A stretch of 64,000 bases of DNA. It comes from Bdellovibrio sp. NC01 (GTDB lineage: Bacteria > Bdellovibrionota > Bdellovibrionia > Bdellovibrionales > Bdellovibrionaceae). The stretch's first letter is position 1; each line of letters starts with the position of its first letter. The position numbers and the translations under genes are program-made. The notes beneath the pieces are model-generated. The model had not been told where the DNA came from, ran no database searches, and worked only from the letters and a program-made list of their open reading frames with translations. The DNA lies in contig NZ_CP030034.1 of assembly GCF_006874625.1 (NCBI RefSeq), forward strand, positions 496,001 through 560,000, in the 5' to 3' direction. Below are positions 50,612 through 58,919 of the stretch, piece after piece.

Positions 50612-51430
50612 ATGAGTATAAAAGGTGTCTATACAGCACTTAGTGGAGCGATGGCGCAAAGTACGAAGCTTGATACGATTGCCAATAATTTGGCGAACGT
50701 GAATACTCCCGCGTTTAAACGCGACCAACAGCTATTTCAAGAATATCTAACTGCAAACGAGAAGCCACCTGAAGTGATTCAAGTTCCTAAAGACGTGGCT
50801 TCGATCGAAAGTTTCTACAACATGCAAGGTGGCGATAAATCTTATGTCGACACAAAAGGAACTTTCACAGATTTCTCTCAAGGTGGTTTGCGCCCGACAG
50901 GTAACACATTAGATGTTGCGATTGATGGCAAAGGTTTCTTTGAAGTGGCAACACCAGGTGGCGTGCGTTTAACAAGAGCCGGTAATTTTACATTAGATGG
51001 CAACGGGCAACTTGTTACTAAAGAAGGTTTCCCTGTGTTAAAAGCCGGTGATGCGGGCGCTGATCCTGCTTCCCGTGTGATTCGTTTTGATTCCTCTGCT
51101 CCAATCCAAATTTCTGATTCCGGCGATGTGATCCAAGGTATTAATAATCTTGGAAAACTTTCGATGGTGAATGTCGCAAATCCAGATGCTTTGCAAAAAC
51201 AAGGAAGTTCTTTGTACGGCTTTAAACCGAACATGAACGCCGAAGTGTCTAACGTTAACAATCCAAGTGTGAAACAAGGTTTCTTGGAAACATCTAACGT
51301 TAATATCGTTCAAGAAATGACAGACATGATTTCTACGAATCGTATTTTTGAAAGTACTCAAAAAGCGATCAGTGCCTATGACCAAATGGCAGAAAAAATG
51401 GTCAATGTGGTTGGTAAAACAACTCCGTAA
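50612..51430 (+). CDS. flgF: Flagellar proximal rod protein FlgF
   Basis: 272 residues. N-terminal rod signature (GVYTALSGAMAQSTKLDTIA, NNLANVNTPAFKRD) and C-terminal helix (LETSNVNIVQEMTDMISTNR) of the axial family; central domain with GGLRPTGNTLDVAIDGKGFFEV. Rod component exported by the flagellar type III system. First gene of the sigma-54-controlled locus, 63 bases before flgG. It could be annotated FlgG-like, but its position before a more canonical FlgG favours FlgF. Confidence 0.93.
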   Translation: MSIKGVYTALSGAMAQSTKLDTIANNLANVNTPAFKRDQQLFQEYLTANEKPPEVIQVPKDVASIESFYNMQGGDKSYVDTKGTFTDFSQGGLRPTGNTLDVAIDGKGFFEVATPGGVRLTRAGNFTLDGNGQLVTKEGFPVLKAGDAGADPASRVIRFDSSAPIQISDSGDVIQGINNLGKLSMVNVANPDALQKQGSSLYGFKPNMNAEVSNVNNPSVKQGFLETSNVNIVQEMTDMISTNRIFESTQKAISAYDQMAEKMVNVVGKTTP

Positions 51431-51493
51431 ACCAGGATGGTTTGCGTTTAACTAGAAATAAAAATTAAAGAGCACCACCGGAAGGATTCCTAG

Positions 51494-52279
51494 ATGCTTA
51501 AAAGTTTGAATACAGCAGCAACGGGCATGGCGGCCCAACAGACAAACATGGATGTGATCGCCAATAATATCGCCAACGTTTCGACGTCTGGCTTTAAAAA
51601 ATCCCGCGCTGAGTTCGAAGATCTAATGTACCAAACTCAAAAAGAGCCCGGTGCTGCAACAGGTATGAATTCTTATTCACCAAACGGTGTGCAAACAGGT
51701 TTGGGTGTAAGAACGGCTGCGATTCAAAAAGACTTCACGGGTGGTGCGGCTCAGATCACAAAGAACCCACTAGATCTTGAAATCGAAGGTGCAGGTTTCT
51801 TCCAAGTTCTGACTCCAGACGGTGAGACGGCTTACACTCGTGACGGTTCGTTCAAAAAAGATCCCAACGGTAAAATCGTTGATAAAAACGGAAATGCTCT
51901 TCAACCAGAAATTACAATTCCACCGAATGTAGCGGGTATTGAAGTTTCTCCGAATGGCGAAGTGCGCACGATCGTGGGTTTGGGTGATCAACCGCAAACA
52001 GTCGGTCAAATTGACGTTGTGAATTTCGTAAATCCAGCAGGTCTTAAAGCGATGGGTAAAAACTTGTTCATGCAATCTCCTTCAAGTGGTCAGGCGATTC
52101 AATCTCGTCCTGGTTTGAACGGAACCGGTTATTTGGCGCAAGGTCAGTTGGAAGCAAGTAACGTAAATATCGTTGATGAGATGGTGAATATGATCACGGC
52201 TCAACGTGCTTACGAGACGAATTCAAAAGTGATTCAAGCATCGGATCAAATGCTTCAATCCATCAATAACTTGAAATAG
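51494..52279 (+). CDS. flgG: Flagellar distal rod protein FlgG
   Basis: 261 residues, the canonical length. N-terminal LNTAATGMAAQQTNMDVIA and NNIANVSTSGFKKSRAEFEDL; GLGVRTAAIQKDFTGGA; C-terminal LEASNVNIVDEMVNMITAQRAYE. Forms the distal rod that crosses the periplasm. Six bases before flgA. Confidence 0.97.
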   Translation: MLKSLNTAATGMAAQQTNMDVIANNIANVSTSGFKKSRAEFEDLMYQTQKEPGAATGMNSYSPNGVQTGLGVRTAAIQKDFTGGAAQITKNPLDLEIEGAGFFQVLTPDGETAYTRDGSFKKDPNGKIVDKNGNALQPEITIPPNVAGIEVSPNGEVRTIVGLGDQPQTVGQIDVVNFVNPAGLKAMGKNLFMQSPSSGQAIQSRPGLNGTGYLAQGQLEASNVNIVDEMVNMITAQRAYETNSKVIQASDQMLQSINNLK

Positions 52280-52284
52280 GTATT

Positions 52285-53214
52285 ATGAAGATTTTAATTG
52301 CGGCTTTAACGCTCTTTAGTATTCAAGCATTCGCAAGACCTGAGATCACCATTCCATCAACTGTGGAAGTGTCTCAGCGTCCGGCATTGCGTTTGAGCGA
52401 TATTGCTATTGTTAAAGGTGGAACGGAAGAGCTGCTTTCGCAAATTCAAAACTTGGTTTTGCGCGATGATGCTCGTGAGTTGTTGTTGTCGCAACATTTC
52501 GAATCGCAGGAGATCTTAAATAAGATCCGCGAAGAAATGAAAAACAACGAGACTCTTAAAAACATCAATCCTGCTTTCAAGATTCCGCAAACAGTCAAAG
52601 TGAGTTTTGCTGCAACTCCGATTTCTAAACAGGAAGTTGAAAGAAAAATCATGAACGTGCTAACAGCGCGTTGTGCTGATTGTGAATACAGACTCACAAT
52701 TCAATCGGTTCCAGTTCCAGCAACGCGTCAATGGGAGCTCGATTTTACGCAGCTTTCAGCTAAAGGTGGTTTCCTTTTGCCTGTGCAAGAGGCTGATAAC
52801 CGCCAAATAAAATGGATTTCTGGAACAATTCACGTTTCGAAATTAACCCCTGTGACGACTCGAATGATCTCACAAGGAGAGCGCCTCACACCGGAAGCCC
52901 TTCGCATGTCTATGATGGACATTACTTTCGCGAAGGACGCGAGTCTTCGTATCGAAGACGTGCAAGGAATGATGGCAGCTCGCACACTTCCCGTTGGAAG
53001 CCCAGTATGGTCTTCCGATCTCAAACGTGAACCGGCAACTAAGAAGGGGCAGATCGTAAAAGCATTGATCGGAGACGACTCGTTCGAAATCTCTGTCAAT
53101 GTGGAGGCTCAGGATAATGGTTTTGTCGGTGACCTAGTTAAAGTTAAAAACTTGGAAACCCAAAAAATGTTATCAGCCCTAGTTACTGAAAAAGGCGTGG
53201 TGAAGTTGCAATGA
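52285..53214 (+). CDS. flgA: Flagellar P-ring assembly chaperone FlgA
   Basis: 309 residues. Signal peptide (ending IQAFA); C-terminal SAF-like domain with MISQGERLTPEALRMSMMDI, GMMAARTLPVGSPVWSSDL and GFVGDLVKVKNLETQKML. Periplasmic chaperone for FlgI. It overlaps flgH by four bases. Confidence 0.92.
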   Translation: MKILIAALTLFSIQAFARPEITIPSTVEVSQRPALRLSDIAIVKGGTEELLSQIQNLVLRDDARELLLSQHFESQEILNKIREEMKNNETLKNINPAFKIPQTVKVSFAATPISKQEVERKIMNVLTARCADCEYRLTIQSVPVPATRQWELDFTQLSAKGGFLLPVQEADNRQIKWISGTIHVSKLTPVTTRMISQGERLTPEALRMSMMDITFAKDASLRIEDVQGMMAARTLPVGSPVWSSDLKREPATKKGQIVKALIGDDSFEISVNVEAQDNGFVGDLVKVKNLETQKMLSALVTEKGVVKLQ

Positions 53215-53972
53215 GTAAATTGATTTCTTTATTTTTCATTTTAACGGCAGTGATGTCCACAGGTTGCGCGTCTGTGAACGACTATCTTGAATCACTGAAT
53301 AAGAAAAATAATCCGCCATTGGAAAAAATCGCGACGTCGCCTCGTTATTCAGACGGTGCGAACATGGCTGTGCCGACAGATCGTCAGTACAAACGCATGA
53401 CTAAAAATCGCATGGAAGAGGAATCTGATTTAGGTTCAAACGCGGGTTCAACATGGGTGATGGAAGGCCAAGGGGCTTATCTGTTCGCTCAAAACAAAAT
53501 GCGCCGCGAAGGCGATTTGTTGAATGTTAAATTGGATGCTCCAGCAATGAAGCAAGTTGAAACAAAAGTTTCTGTGATCAAAAAACTTTTGAAACAATTG
53601 GAAGAACAAAACAATCCGCAACCACAACAAAGTGGCGAGTTGAGTTCTCCATTGGCAGCGAATGGCGATGCTGGTCGTGCGCCAGCAGCGGCTGCTCCGG
53701 CGGCAGCAAAACCTGAAGAGAAAAAAGAAGACGACAAAGATGCATTGGCCGATATCCAAGCCATCCCATCTCGTATCGTTGAAAAATTAGCCGATGGAAA
53801 TTATCGCGTGAAAGGTCAACAACCTTTCATGATTGGCAAACGTGAATACAAAGTTATTTTAACCGGTATGATTCGTCCGGAAGACTTCAATGATGAGGGT
53901 GTGACTTCACAAAAACTTCTTGATCCTCAATATGACGTCGTAAGTATCAGAAGGAATAAGAGCAATGAATAA
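53211..53972 (+). CDS. flgH: Flagellar L-ring lipoprotein FlgH
   Basis: 253 residues. Lipobox AVMSTGC (Cys at about 19). Central GAYLFAQNKMRREGDLLNVKL and C-terminal ADGNYRVKGQQPFMIGKREYKV, GMIRPEDF are the FlgH landmarks. An Ala/Pro/Glu/Lys-rich insert (about 140-175, PAAAAPAAAKPEEKKEDDK) is not in typical FlgH. It forms the outer-membrane ring around the rod. Overlaps flgA by 4 and flgI by 8 bases. Confidence 0.93.
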   Translation: MSKLISLFFILTAVMSTGCASVNDYLESLNKKNNPPLEKIATSPRYSDGANMAVPTDRQYKRMTKNRMEEESDLGSNAGSTWVMEGQGAYLFAQNKMRREGDLLNVKLDAPAMKQVETKVSVIKKLLKQLEEQNNPQPQQSGELSSPLAANGDAGRAPAAAAPAAAKPEEKKEDDKDALADIQAIPSRIVEKLADGNYRVKGQQPFMIGKREYKVILTGMIRPEDFNDEGVTSQKLLDPQYDVVSIRRNKSNE

Positions 53973-54972
53973 AGTTTTAAGCATCATCGGTTTAGCAGCT
54001 TTAATCTTGCTTGTTTCTTTTGAACAAGCGAATGCCGCACGCCTTAAAGACATCGCAAGCATTCGTGGTGTGCGTGAAAATCAATTAATCGGTTACGGTA
54101 TCGTTGTTGGTCTTAAAGGTACTGGTGACGGTAAAAATGAATTCATGAGCAAGTCTGTTGTGCGCATGTTCGACAAACTTGGAATGAAATTGGATTCGCC
54201 AGAATTCGCAAGTAAAAACGTGGCAGCTGTTATCGTGACGGCGACAATGCCAGCGTTTGGTAAAGCAGGAAATCCTATCGATATCACTGTTAGTGCAATT
54301 GGTGACGCTGCTTCCTTGAAGGGCGGTACACTTTTGCAAACACCACTTCGTGCAGCGAACGAACAAGTGTTTGCAGTTGCTCAAGGTAGCTTAGTGATTG
54401 GTGGCGATGGCAAAGAAGAACACTTAACTGCAGGCCGAATTCCAAATGGTGCAATCATTGAACGTGATATGTCAGCGGATTTTGCTGCTCGTAAAATGTA
54501 TCGTTTGAATTTGATCAATCCTGATTTCACAACTGCGGCGCGCTCGGTATTGACGATCAATAAAGAGTTGGGTGGTCACTACGCTTCTGCAAAAGATGCG
54601 GGAACAATCGATATCATCACACCATTTGCCTATGAAAATCGTGGTGTGGAGTTGCTTGCAACAATCGAGTCTATCGAGATCAATCCTGATCAAAAAGCTC
54701 GTGTTGTGATCAATGAAAAAACAGGAACGATTGTCATTGGTGATAAAGTCAAAATTTCGAAAGTTGCAATCTCACACGGTTCACTGTCTGTGAAAGTGGG
54801 AGAAGGTAAAAAAGCCAGCGATGATAAAGTCGCTGTGTTGGATACAGGTGTCAGTGTCGGTGATCTTGTCCAGGCGTTGAACAAACTTGGAGTCTCGCCT
54901 AAAGACTTGATTACTATACTTCAGTCCATCAAGGCAGCTGGAGCTTTGCACGGGGAACTGGAAGTATTGTGA
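53965..54972 (+). CDS. flgI: Flagellar P-ring protein FlgI
   Basis: 335 residues. Signal peptide (ending QANAAR), RLKDIASIRGVRENQLIGYG, VVGLKGTGDG, GNPIDITVSAIGDA and C-terminal LDTGVSVGDLVQALNKLGV, AAGALHGELEVL. Forms the peptidoglycan-level ring. A 4-base GTGA overlap joins it to the flgJ-like gene. Confidence 0.96.
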   Translation: MNKVLSIIGLAALILLVSFEQANAARLKDIASIRGVRENQLIGYGIVVGLKGTGDGKNEFMSKSVVRMFDKLGMKLDSPEFASKNVAAVIVTATMPAFGKAGNPIDITVSAIGDAASLKGGTLLQTPLRAANEQVFAVAQGSLVIGGDGKEEHLTAGRIPNGAIIERDMSADFAARKMYRLNLINPDFTTAARSVLTINKELGGHYASAKDAGTIDIITPFAYENRGVELLATIESIEINPDQKARVVINEKTGTIVIGDKVKISKVAISHGSLSVKVGEGKKASDDKVAVLDTGVSVGDLVQALNKLGVSPKDLITILQSIKAAGALHGELEVL

Positions 54973-56411
54973 AATTTTTGTTTCATAATGACACGGAGTT
55001 TAATAAAATTAGTAAGTATGTTTCAGACACATGGACGTGTTTGAAACGCGGGGAGGGTGAGGAAGAGATCGCGAACCATGGAAGGTCAAGAGTCAAAAGT
55101 TTCTCGCAGGAAACAGAAGCACAAGGTCAGCAAGATCACGGAGTGATCAAATTGAGCCGAAGCTACACTCTAAAGAATCAATTGCAGGATGCATATGATT
55201 CTCCGACTCAACTCCCCTTTTTTTCTTCCTCTTGTATTTCAAGCGACGACGCCACCGAAGTAAAACTTAGCAGAGGGAACTCTGCTCTTCGGACAGTCCT
55301 CGCTCATTTTTGGTTTTCGGTTTTTTCTTTGTTGGCATCCTCGGCGGTGCTGCTGTCTTCAAAAAAATTTTTTGCTAACTTGCGGAACTCGATCAGAGTT
55401 CCCTCTGCTAAGTTTTCCTTCGGGGGCTCATTGCTAAAAGCAATAGAAAAAAATGGGTTTTGCGGACTGCGTGTGGTGGTTGCTGCCGCAGTGGTTTCGT
55501 TTTCGCATTTTGCTTTTGCGGAGTTTATTTCTGTTGAGGCGGATCGTGCTGGGATTGATTCTGCTTCGCAGGCTCCCAAGGAATCTCAAAAGTCTGCGAA
55601 TCAAAATTTGAATTCTCAAAGTGCATCGGCTCAAGTGCAGAACTCGAATGGTAACTCGCAAGTGGCTGCTGTAAATTCGGATGGGACTCCTGCTGCGCAG
55701 GTTGATCGTTCGAAATTTATGAAGATGCCTTCGCGCTTTATGACGAAGCCGCAGCAGAAGGATGCTGATACGAAGTTGCATGAAGTTTCTGAGATGTATG
55801 AGAAGCATTTTCTTCGTGAGATGATGAAGGCGATGCGTTCGACTGTGCATGAGAGTGGATTTATTCAAGTGAATCAAGCTGAAAAGATTTTTCGTGAGCA
55901 GCTTGATGATCATTACGTTGATAAGTGGAGTGAGAAGGGCGGCATTGGTCTTTCGAAAATGATCTACGAACAACTTGTTGAAAAATTTGGTGTGCAGATG
56001 GGGATCAAAAAATCTGTTGCGAAGCCTGCGGGTCCTCTGCCGTTGGATGAGCGTAGTAATTATTCGGCTCATCAGTTTCGTCATCCTGGCAAGAAACAGG
56101 CTTTGTCTTATCGCATAGACAAATTGGGTCTTCCACAGGGTACTCCACAAGAGAAGCCTGAGGTGAAATCCCCATGGGACGGGGTTTTGCTGGGATCGAA
56201 GACTTTGGCTGATTCGCAAACAATGGTGGAAATTGAGCACGACAATGGTCTTAAAAGCCAAATGGTTTTTAAAGGGGCTTTGTCTAAGATTTCGACAGGG
56301 GAAAAGATCCAAGCTGGCGAGACCCTTGGGGTTTTAAGTCCTGAGTCGAAATCGCTCTATTGGACAGTGGAGTCGGACCAAGAACCTGGACCACAAAGTG
56401 TCTCAGAATGA
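54969..56411 (+). CDS. flgJ: FlgJ-like rod-binding protein with degenerate M23 domain and odd N-terminal extension
   Basis: 480 residues if begun at the GTG overlapping the flgI stop. Residues 1-165 have no recognisable domain and are crossed by a 30-base inverted repeat (55255-55423). At about 168-188 a signal-peptide-like stretch follows (VVVAAAVVSFSHFAFAEF), so translation might begin at the GTG at 55473, although no ribosome site is seen. The FlgJ rod-cap domain is clear at about 265-335 (EMYEKHFLREMMKAMRST, FREQLDDHYVDKW). The C terminus (about 395-470) follows an M23/LytM pattern (VEIEHDNGLKSQMVF, GEKIQAGETLGVLS) but lacks its zinc-binding His residues. AAG/GAG codons are commoner than in flgI. 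Confidence 0.78.
   Translation: MKFLFHNDTEFNKISKYVSDTWTCLKRGEGEEEIANHGRSRVKSFSQETEAQGQQDHGVIKLSRSYTLKNQLQDAYDSPTQLPFFSSSCISSDDATEVKLSRGNSALRTVLAHFWFSVFSLLASSAVLLSSKKFFANLRNSIRVPSAKFSFGGSLLKAIEKNGFCGLRVVVAAAVVSFSHFAFAEFISVEADRAGIDSASQAPKESQKSANQNLNSQSASAQVQNSNGNSQVAAVNSDGTPAAQVDRSKFMKMPSRFMTKPQQKDADTKLHEVSEMYEKHFLREMMKAMRSTVHESGFIQVNQAEKIFREQLDDHYVDKWSEKGGIGLSKMIYEQLVEKFGVQMGIKKSVAKPAGPLPLDERSNYSAHQFRHPGKKQALSYRIDKLGLPQGTPQEKPEVKSPWDGVLLGSKTLADSQTMVEIEHDNGLKSQMVFKGALSKISTGEKIQAGETLGVLSPESKSLYWTVESDQEPGPQSVSE
55255..55423. repeat. 30-base inverted repeat pair (MITE-like) inside flgJ 5' region
   Basis: Arms 55255-55284 and 55394-55423 are reverse complements at 29 of 30 positions, separated by 109 bases. 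Each arm contains a small GCAGAG-GGAA-CTCTGC-type hairpin. No target duplication or transposase seen. Confidence 0.7.
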
Positions 56412-56492
56412 TTTGGTGATAAATGTCCCATTGTGATACTATGAAAAGAATAGAAAGAGTGTCTTTAGACATTCGATTACAGGAGGCCCGCG

Positions 56493-56825
56493 ATGAAAAT
56501 CACGCATAATAAAATTGGTCAAAATCTGAACCTTACAGATTCTGGCAAAGCAGATAAAGCAGGCGGCATTGCGAACAAAGCAACTGAAGCTGCAGGTAAT
56601 GCTAAAGCGGATGCGTTGGTAAATTCATCGCTTGGTGAATCAACGAAAGTTGAATTGTCTCCGAAAGCGCAAGAAGCAAAACGCATTAAAGAACTTGCGA
56701 TGGCAGCACCTGATGTTGATGAAGCGAAGGTTGCAAAATTCCGTGAGCTTATCGACAAGGGTCAATACAAAGTTGACGCAAAATCTATAGCCGACAAAAT
56801 GGTCGACGAGCATTTAGAATTCTAA
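56493..56825 (+). CDS. flgM: Anti-sigma-28 factor FlgM
   Basis: 110 residues. N-terminal disordered Ala/Lys/Asn-rich half and C-terminal sigma-binding helices (VELSPKAQEAKRIKELAMAA, VDEAKVAKFRELIDKGQY, ADKMVDEHLEF), the FlgM pattern. It holds sigma-28 inactive until exported through the finished hook. AGGAGG precedes the ATG. Its presence fits the sigma-28-like promoters seen elsewhere in the window. Confidence 0.9.
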   Translation: MKITHNKIGQNLNLTDSGKADKAGGIANKATEAAGNAKADALVNSSLGESTKVELSPKAQEAKRIKELAMAAPDVDEAKVAKFRELIDKGQYKVDAKSIADKMVDEHLEF

Positions 56826-56826
56826 T

Positions 56827-56885
56827 CAGCGGCAGCGACGAAGCTGCCTCTGAATAGCGCCGAGGACTGGAGTCCACATACGTAG
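56827..56885 (+). other. Hairpins between flgM and flgN
   Basis: GGCAGC-GACGAA-GCTGCC and GGACT-GG-AGTCC after the flgM stop without T-runs; they may protect or attenuate the mRNA. Confidence 0.35.
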
Positions 56886-56924
56886 CGCGTGATCAGTAAA
56901 CATACTTCACAAGGATGATGAAGA

Positions 56925-57443
56925 ATGGACACAACGGTTGAAAGAGCTTATCAAAAGCTTGAAGCAAATCTCGAAGAACTCACAAAAATCTATCGCACTC
57001 TTTTAGAAACAGTTCGCAAAGAAAAAGAAATCCTTATTCGCGCTGATCGCGAAGCATTGGAAGAAAACAATGCTGTGAAGGAAGAACTTCTTTTTAAACT
57101 TCGCGCACAAGATTCTTTGCGTTCACGTTACGCGATGGATCTTGCGACTGTGGTTGGTGGTGACGTTGAAAATCCTCGCTTGTTGGAACTTGCGCAGAAA
57201 ATGGCAGGTCACCCAGGTGCAGATCGTTTGCGCACACAACACGCCGCTTTGGACATGTTGATCAAACGTATCACTGAGATCAACAAGGACAATGAAGAGT
57301 ACACTAAAACAGCTCTTAAAACTTTGAATGGTGCTTTGGACAACATCAAAGAAACATTGAGCGGTAAAAAAACTTACGAACGCAAAGGTCAGTACAAACA
57401 AGGACCACAAGTTTCGGGCAACTTCGTTAGTAAGGAAGCATAA
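56925..57443 (+). CDS. flgN: Flagellar chaperone FlgN
   Basis: 172 residues, nearly all helical, with FlgN features (AYQKLEANLEELTKIYRTL, ETVRKEKEILIRADREAL, RITEINKDNEEYTKTALKTL). Cytoplasmic export chaperone for the hook-junction proteins FlgK and FlgL, encoded next. The basic tail (KKTYERKGQYKQ) is usual. Confidence 0.88.
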   Translation: MDTTVERAYQKLEANLEELTKIYRTLLETVRKEKEILIRADREALEENNAVKEELLFKLRAQDSLRSRYAMDLATVVGGDVENPRLLELAQKMAGHPGADRLRTQHAALDMLIKRITEINKDNEEYTKTALKTLNGALDNIKETLSGKKTYERKGQYKQGPQVSGNFVSKEA

Positions 57444-57494
57444 CCACCGAAACAACAAACCAGAGCGAGCTAGGACGGTTCGCTAGGAGACAGA

Positions 57495-58901
57495 ATGTCG
57501 AAGATCTCGGCAATGATGGACACAGGTAAAAGATCTCTGATGAACTCTCAGACATCTTTGCAAACTGTCGGTCACAACATCGCCAATAAATCCACAGAAG
57601 GCTACTCTCGTCAAAGAGTGGAGCTTCTTTCCAATGTTCCAATTGGTGAAGGTGGGTTGCAGATCGGTATGGGCGCTCGTGCTGGTGTCGTTACACGCGT
57701 TAATAATCCGTGGTTAGAAAAACAAATCCAAAAAGAAGGCATGAGCATGGGTTACGAGGATTCTCGTGCCGATGCGATGGGTCGCGTAGAGCAAATCTAC
57801 AATGAGCAAAATAATAAAGGTTTGAATCAATACGTAACGGATTTCTTCAATGGCTTCCGTGAACTTTCAAACAACCCAGAAAGTTTGGCGTCTCGTACAA
57901 TGGTGCGTGAGTCAGCAGTGGGCATGGTGAAAGACTTCGGCCGCGTGACAACGCAGTTGAAAGGCGTGCAAGAAGACTTAGACCAACAAATCAAAACAAC
58001 AACGGGCGAGATCAATCAGATCACAAAAGAAATTGCCTCTTTGAATGAAAAAATTCAAACGGTTGAGGTTCAAAAAGTTCCAGCGAACGATGAACGTGAC
58101 CGCCGTGATCTCTTGCTTAAAAAGTTGGGTGAAAAAATCGACATCACTTGGGCGGAAGGTAAAGACGGCCTTGTGACAGTCACAGCGGGTAGAACTGCGA
58201 TCCTTGTATCGGGTACAAGCTCGTCAGATTTGAAAGCAGAACAAACAGATACAAACGACCGTGTGGAAGTTTTCTTCCAAGGTACGGGAACTCCAGCGAA
58301 CATCACCAATCAAATTACGGGTGGTCGTATCGGTGGTGCTTTAGATGTGCGTGATCACGTGATTGAAGATCTTTTGGGTCACGTTGATAAACTTGCTTTC
58401 ACTTTGGCGAAAGAAGTGAATGCGGCCCATATCGAAGGTTATGACAAGAACGGTAAAAACGGTGTGTTGTTCTTCGATATGCCGATGCAAGAAAAAGGCG
58501 CCGCTTCTGAAATCGCAGTAAATAAAACGATCTTCAACGACGTGTCGCGAATTGCTGCGGCCTCAAGACCGGATGCTCCGGGTGACAATACGGTTGCGAA
58601 CGTGATCTCTGCTTTGCAATACAAGCAAGTGATGGACGGTGGCACTTCGACGATGGACGACTACTACAATACGCAAGTCGGTCAAGTCGGTGCGATGTCG
58701 CAAAGAGCTCAAAAAGCTCAAGAGTCACAAAAGAACGTGATGAACCAATTAGGCAACATCCGTGAAAGTATCAGCGGTGTTTCTTTGGATGAAGAGACAA
58801 CGAAAATGATCGAGTTCCAAAAAACTTACGATGCCTCTGCACGTTTGATCAAAACAGCAGATGAGATGTTCGATACAGTACTTAACTTGAAACGTCTGTA
58901 A
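57495..58901 (+). CDS. flgK: Hook-filament junction protein FlgK
   Basis: 468 residues. N-terminal GKRSLMNSQTSLQTVGHNIA, NKSTEGYSRQRVE; ADAMGRVEQIYNEQNNKGL and FFNGFRELSNNPESLASR; C-terminal SGVSLDEETTKMIEFQKTYD. It forms the first junction ring between hook and filament. AGGAGA before the ATG; flgL follows after 18 bases. Confidence 0.96.
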   Translation: MSKISAMMDTGKRSLMNSQTSLQTVGHNIANKSTEGYSRQRVELLSNVPIGEGGLQIGMGARAGVVTRVNNPWLEKQIQKEGMSMGYEDSRADAMGRVEQIYNEQNNKGLNQYVTDFFNGFRELSNNPESLASRTMVRESAVGMVKDFGRVTTQLKGVQEDLDQQIKTTTGEINQITKEIASLNEKIQTVEVQKVPANDERDRRDLLLKKLGEKIDITWAEGKDGLVTVTAGRTAILVSGTSSSDLKAEQTDTNDRVEVFFQGTGTPANITNQITGGRIGGALDVRDHVIEDLLGHVDKLAFTLAKEVNAAHIEGYDKNGKNGVLFFDMPMQEKGAASEIAVNKTIFNDVSRIAAASRPDAPGDNTVANVISALQYKQVMDGGTSTMDDYYNTQVGQVGAMSQRAQKAQESQKNVMNQLGNIRESISGVSLDEETTKMIEFQKTYDASARLIKTADEMFDTVLNLKRL

Positions 58902-58919
58902 TAGGAAAGTAAGAGCGCA

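Noticed and set aside
55078-55146. 22-codon plus-strand basic ORF (MEGQESKVSRRKQ...) near the 5' end of flgJ
   Set aside because: Too short, no homology, inside a longer open frame; could not be supported.
55267-55338. 23-codon basic minus-strand ORF inside the inverted-repeat element
   Set aside because: Ribosome site touches the ATG, and the ORF ends within a repeat arm; probably chance.
55434-56312. 292-codon open frame on the minus strand opposite the flgJ-like gene
   Set aside because: Leu/Arg/His-rich composition typical of an antisense shadow, no ribosome site or domain, and the plus strand has a clear FlgJ domain.
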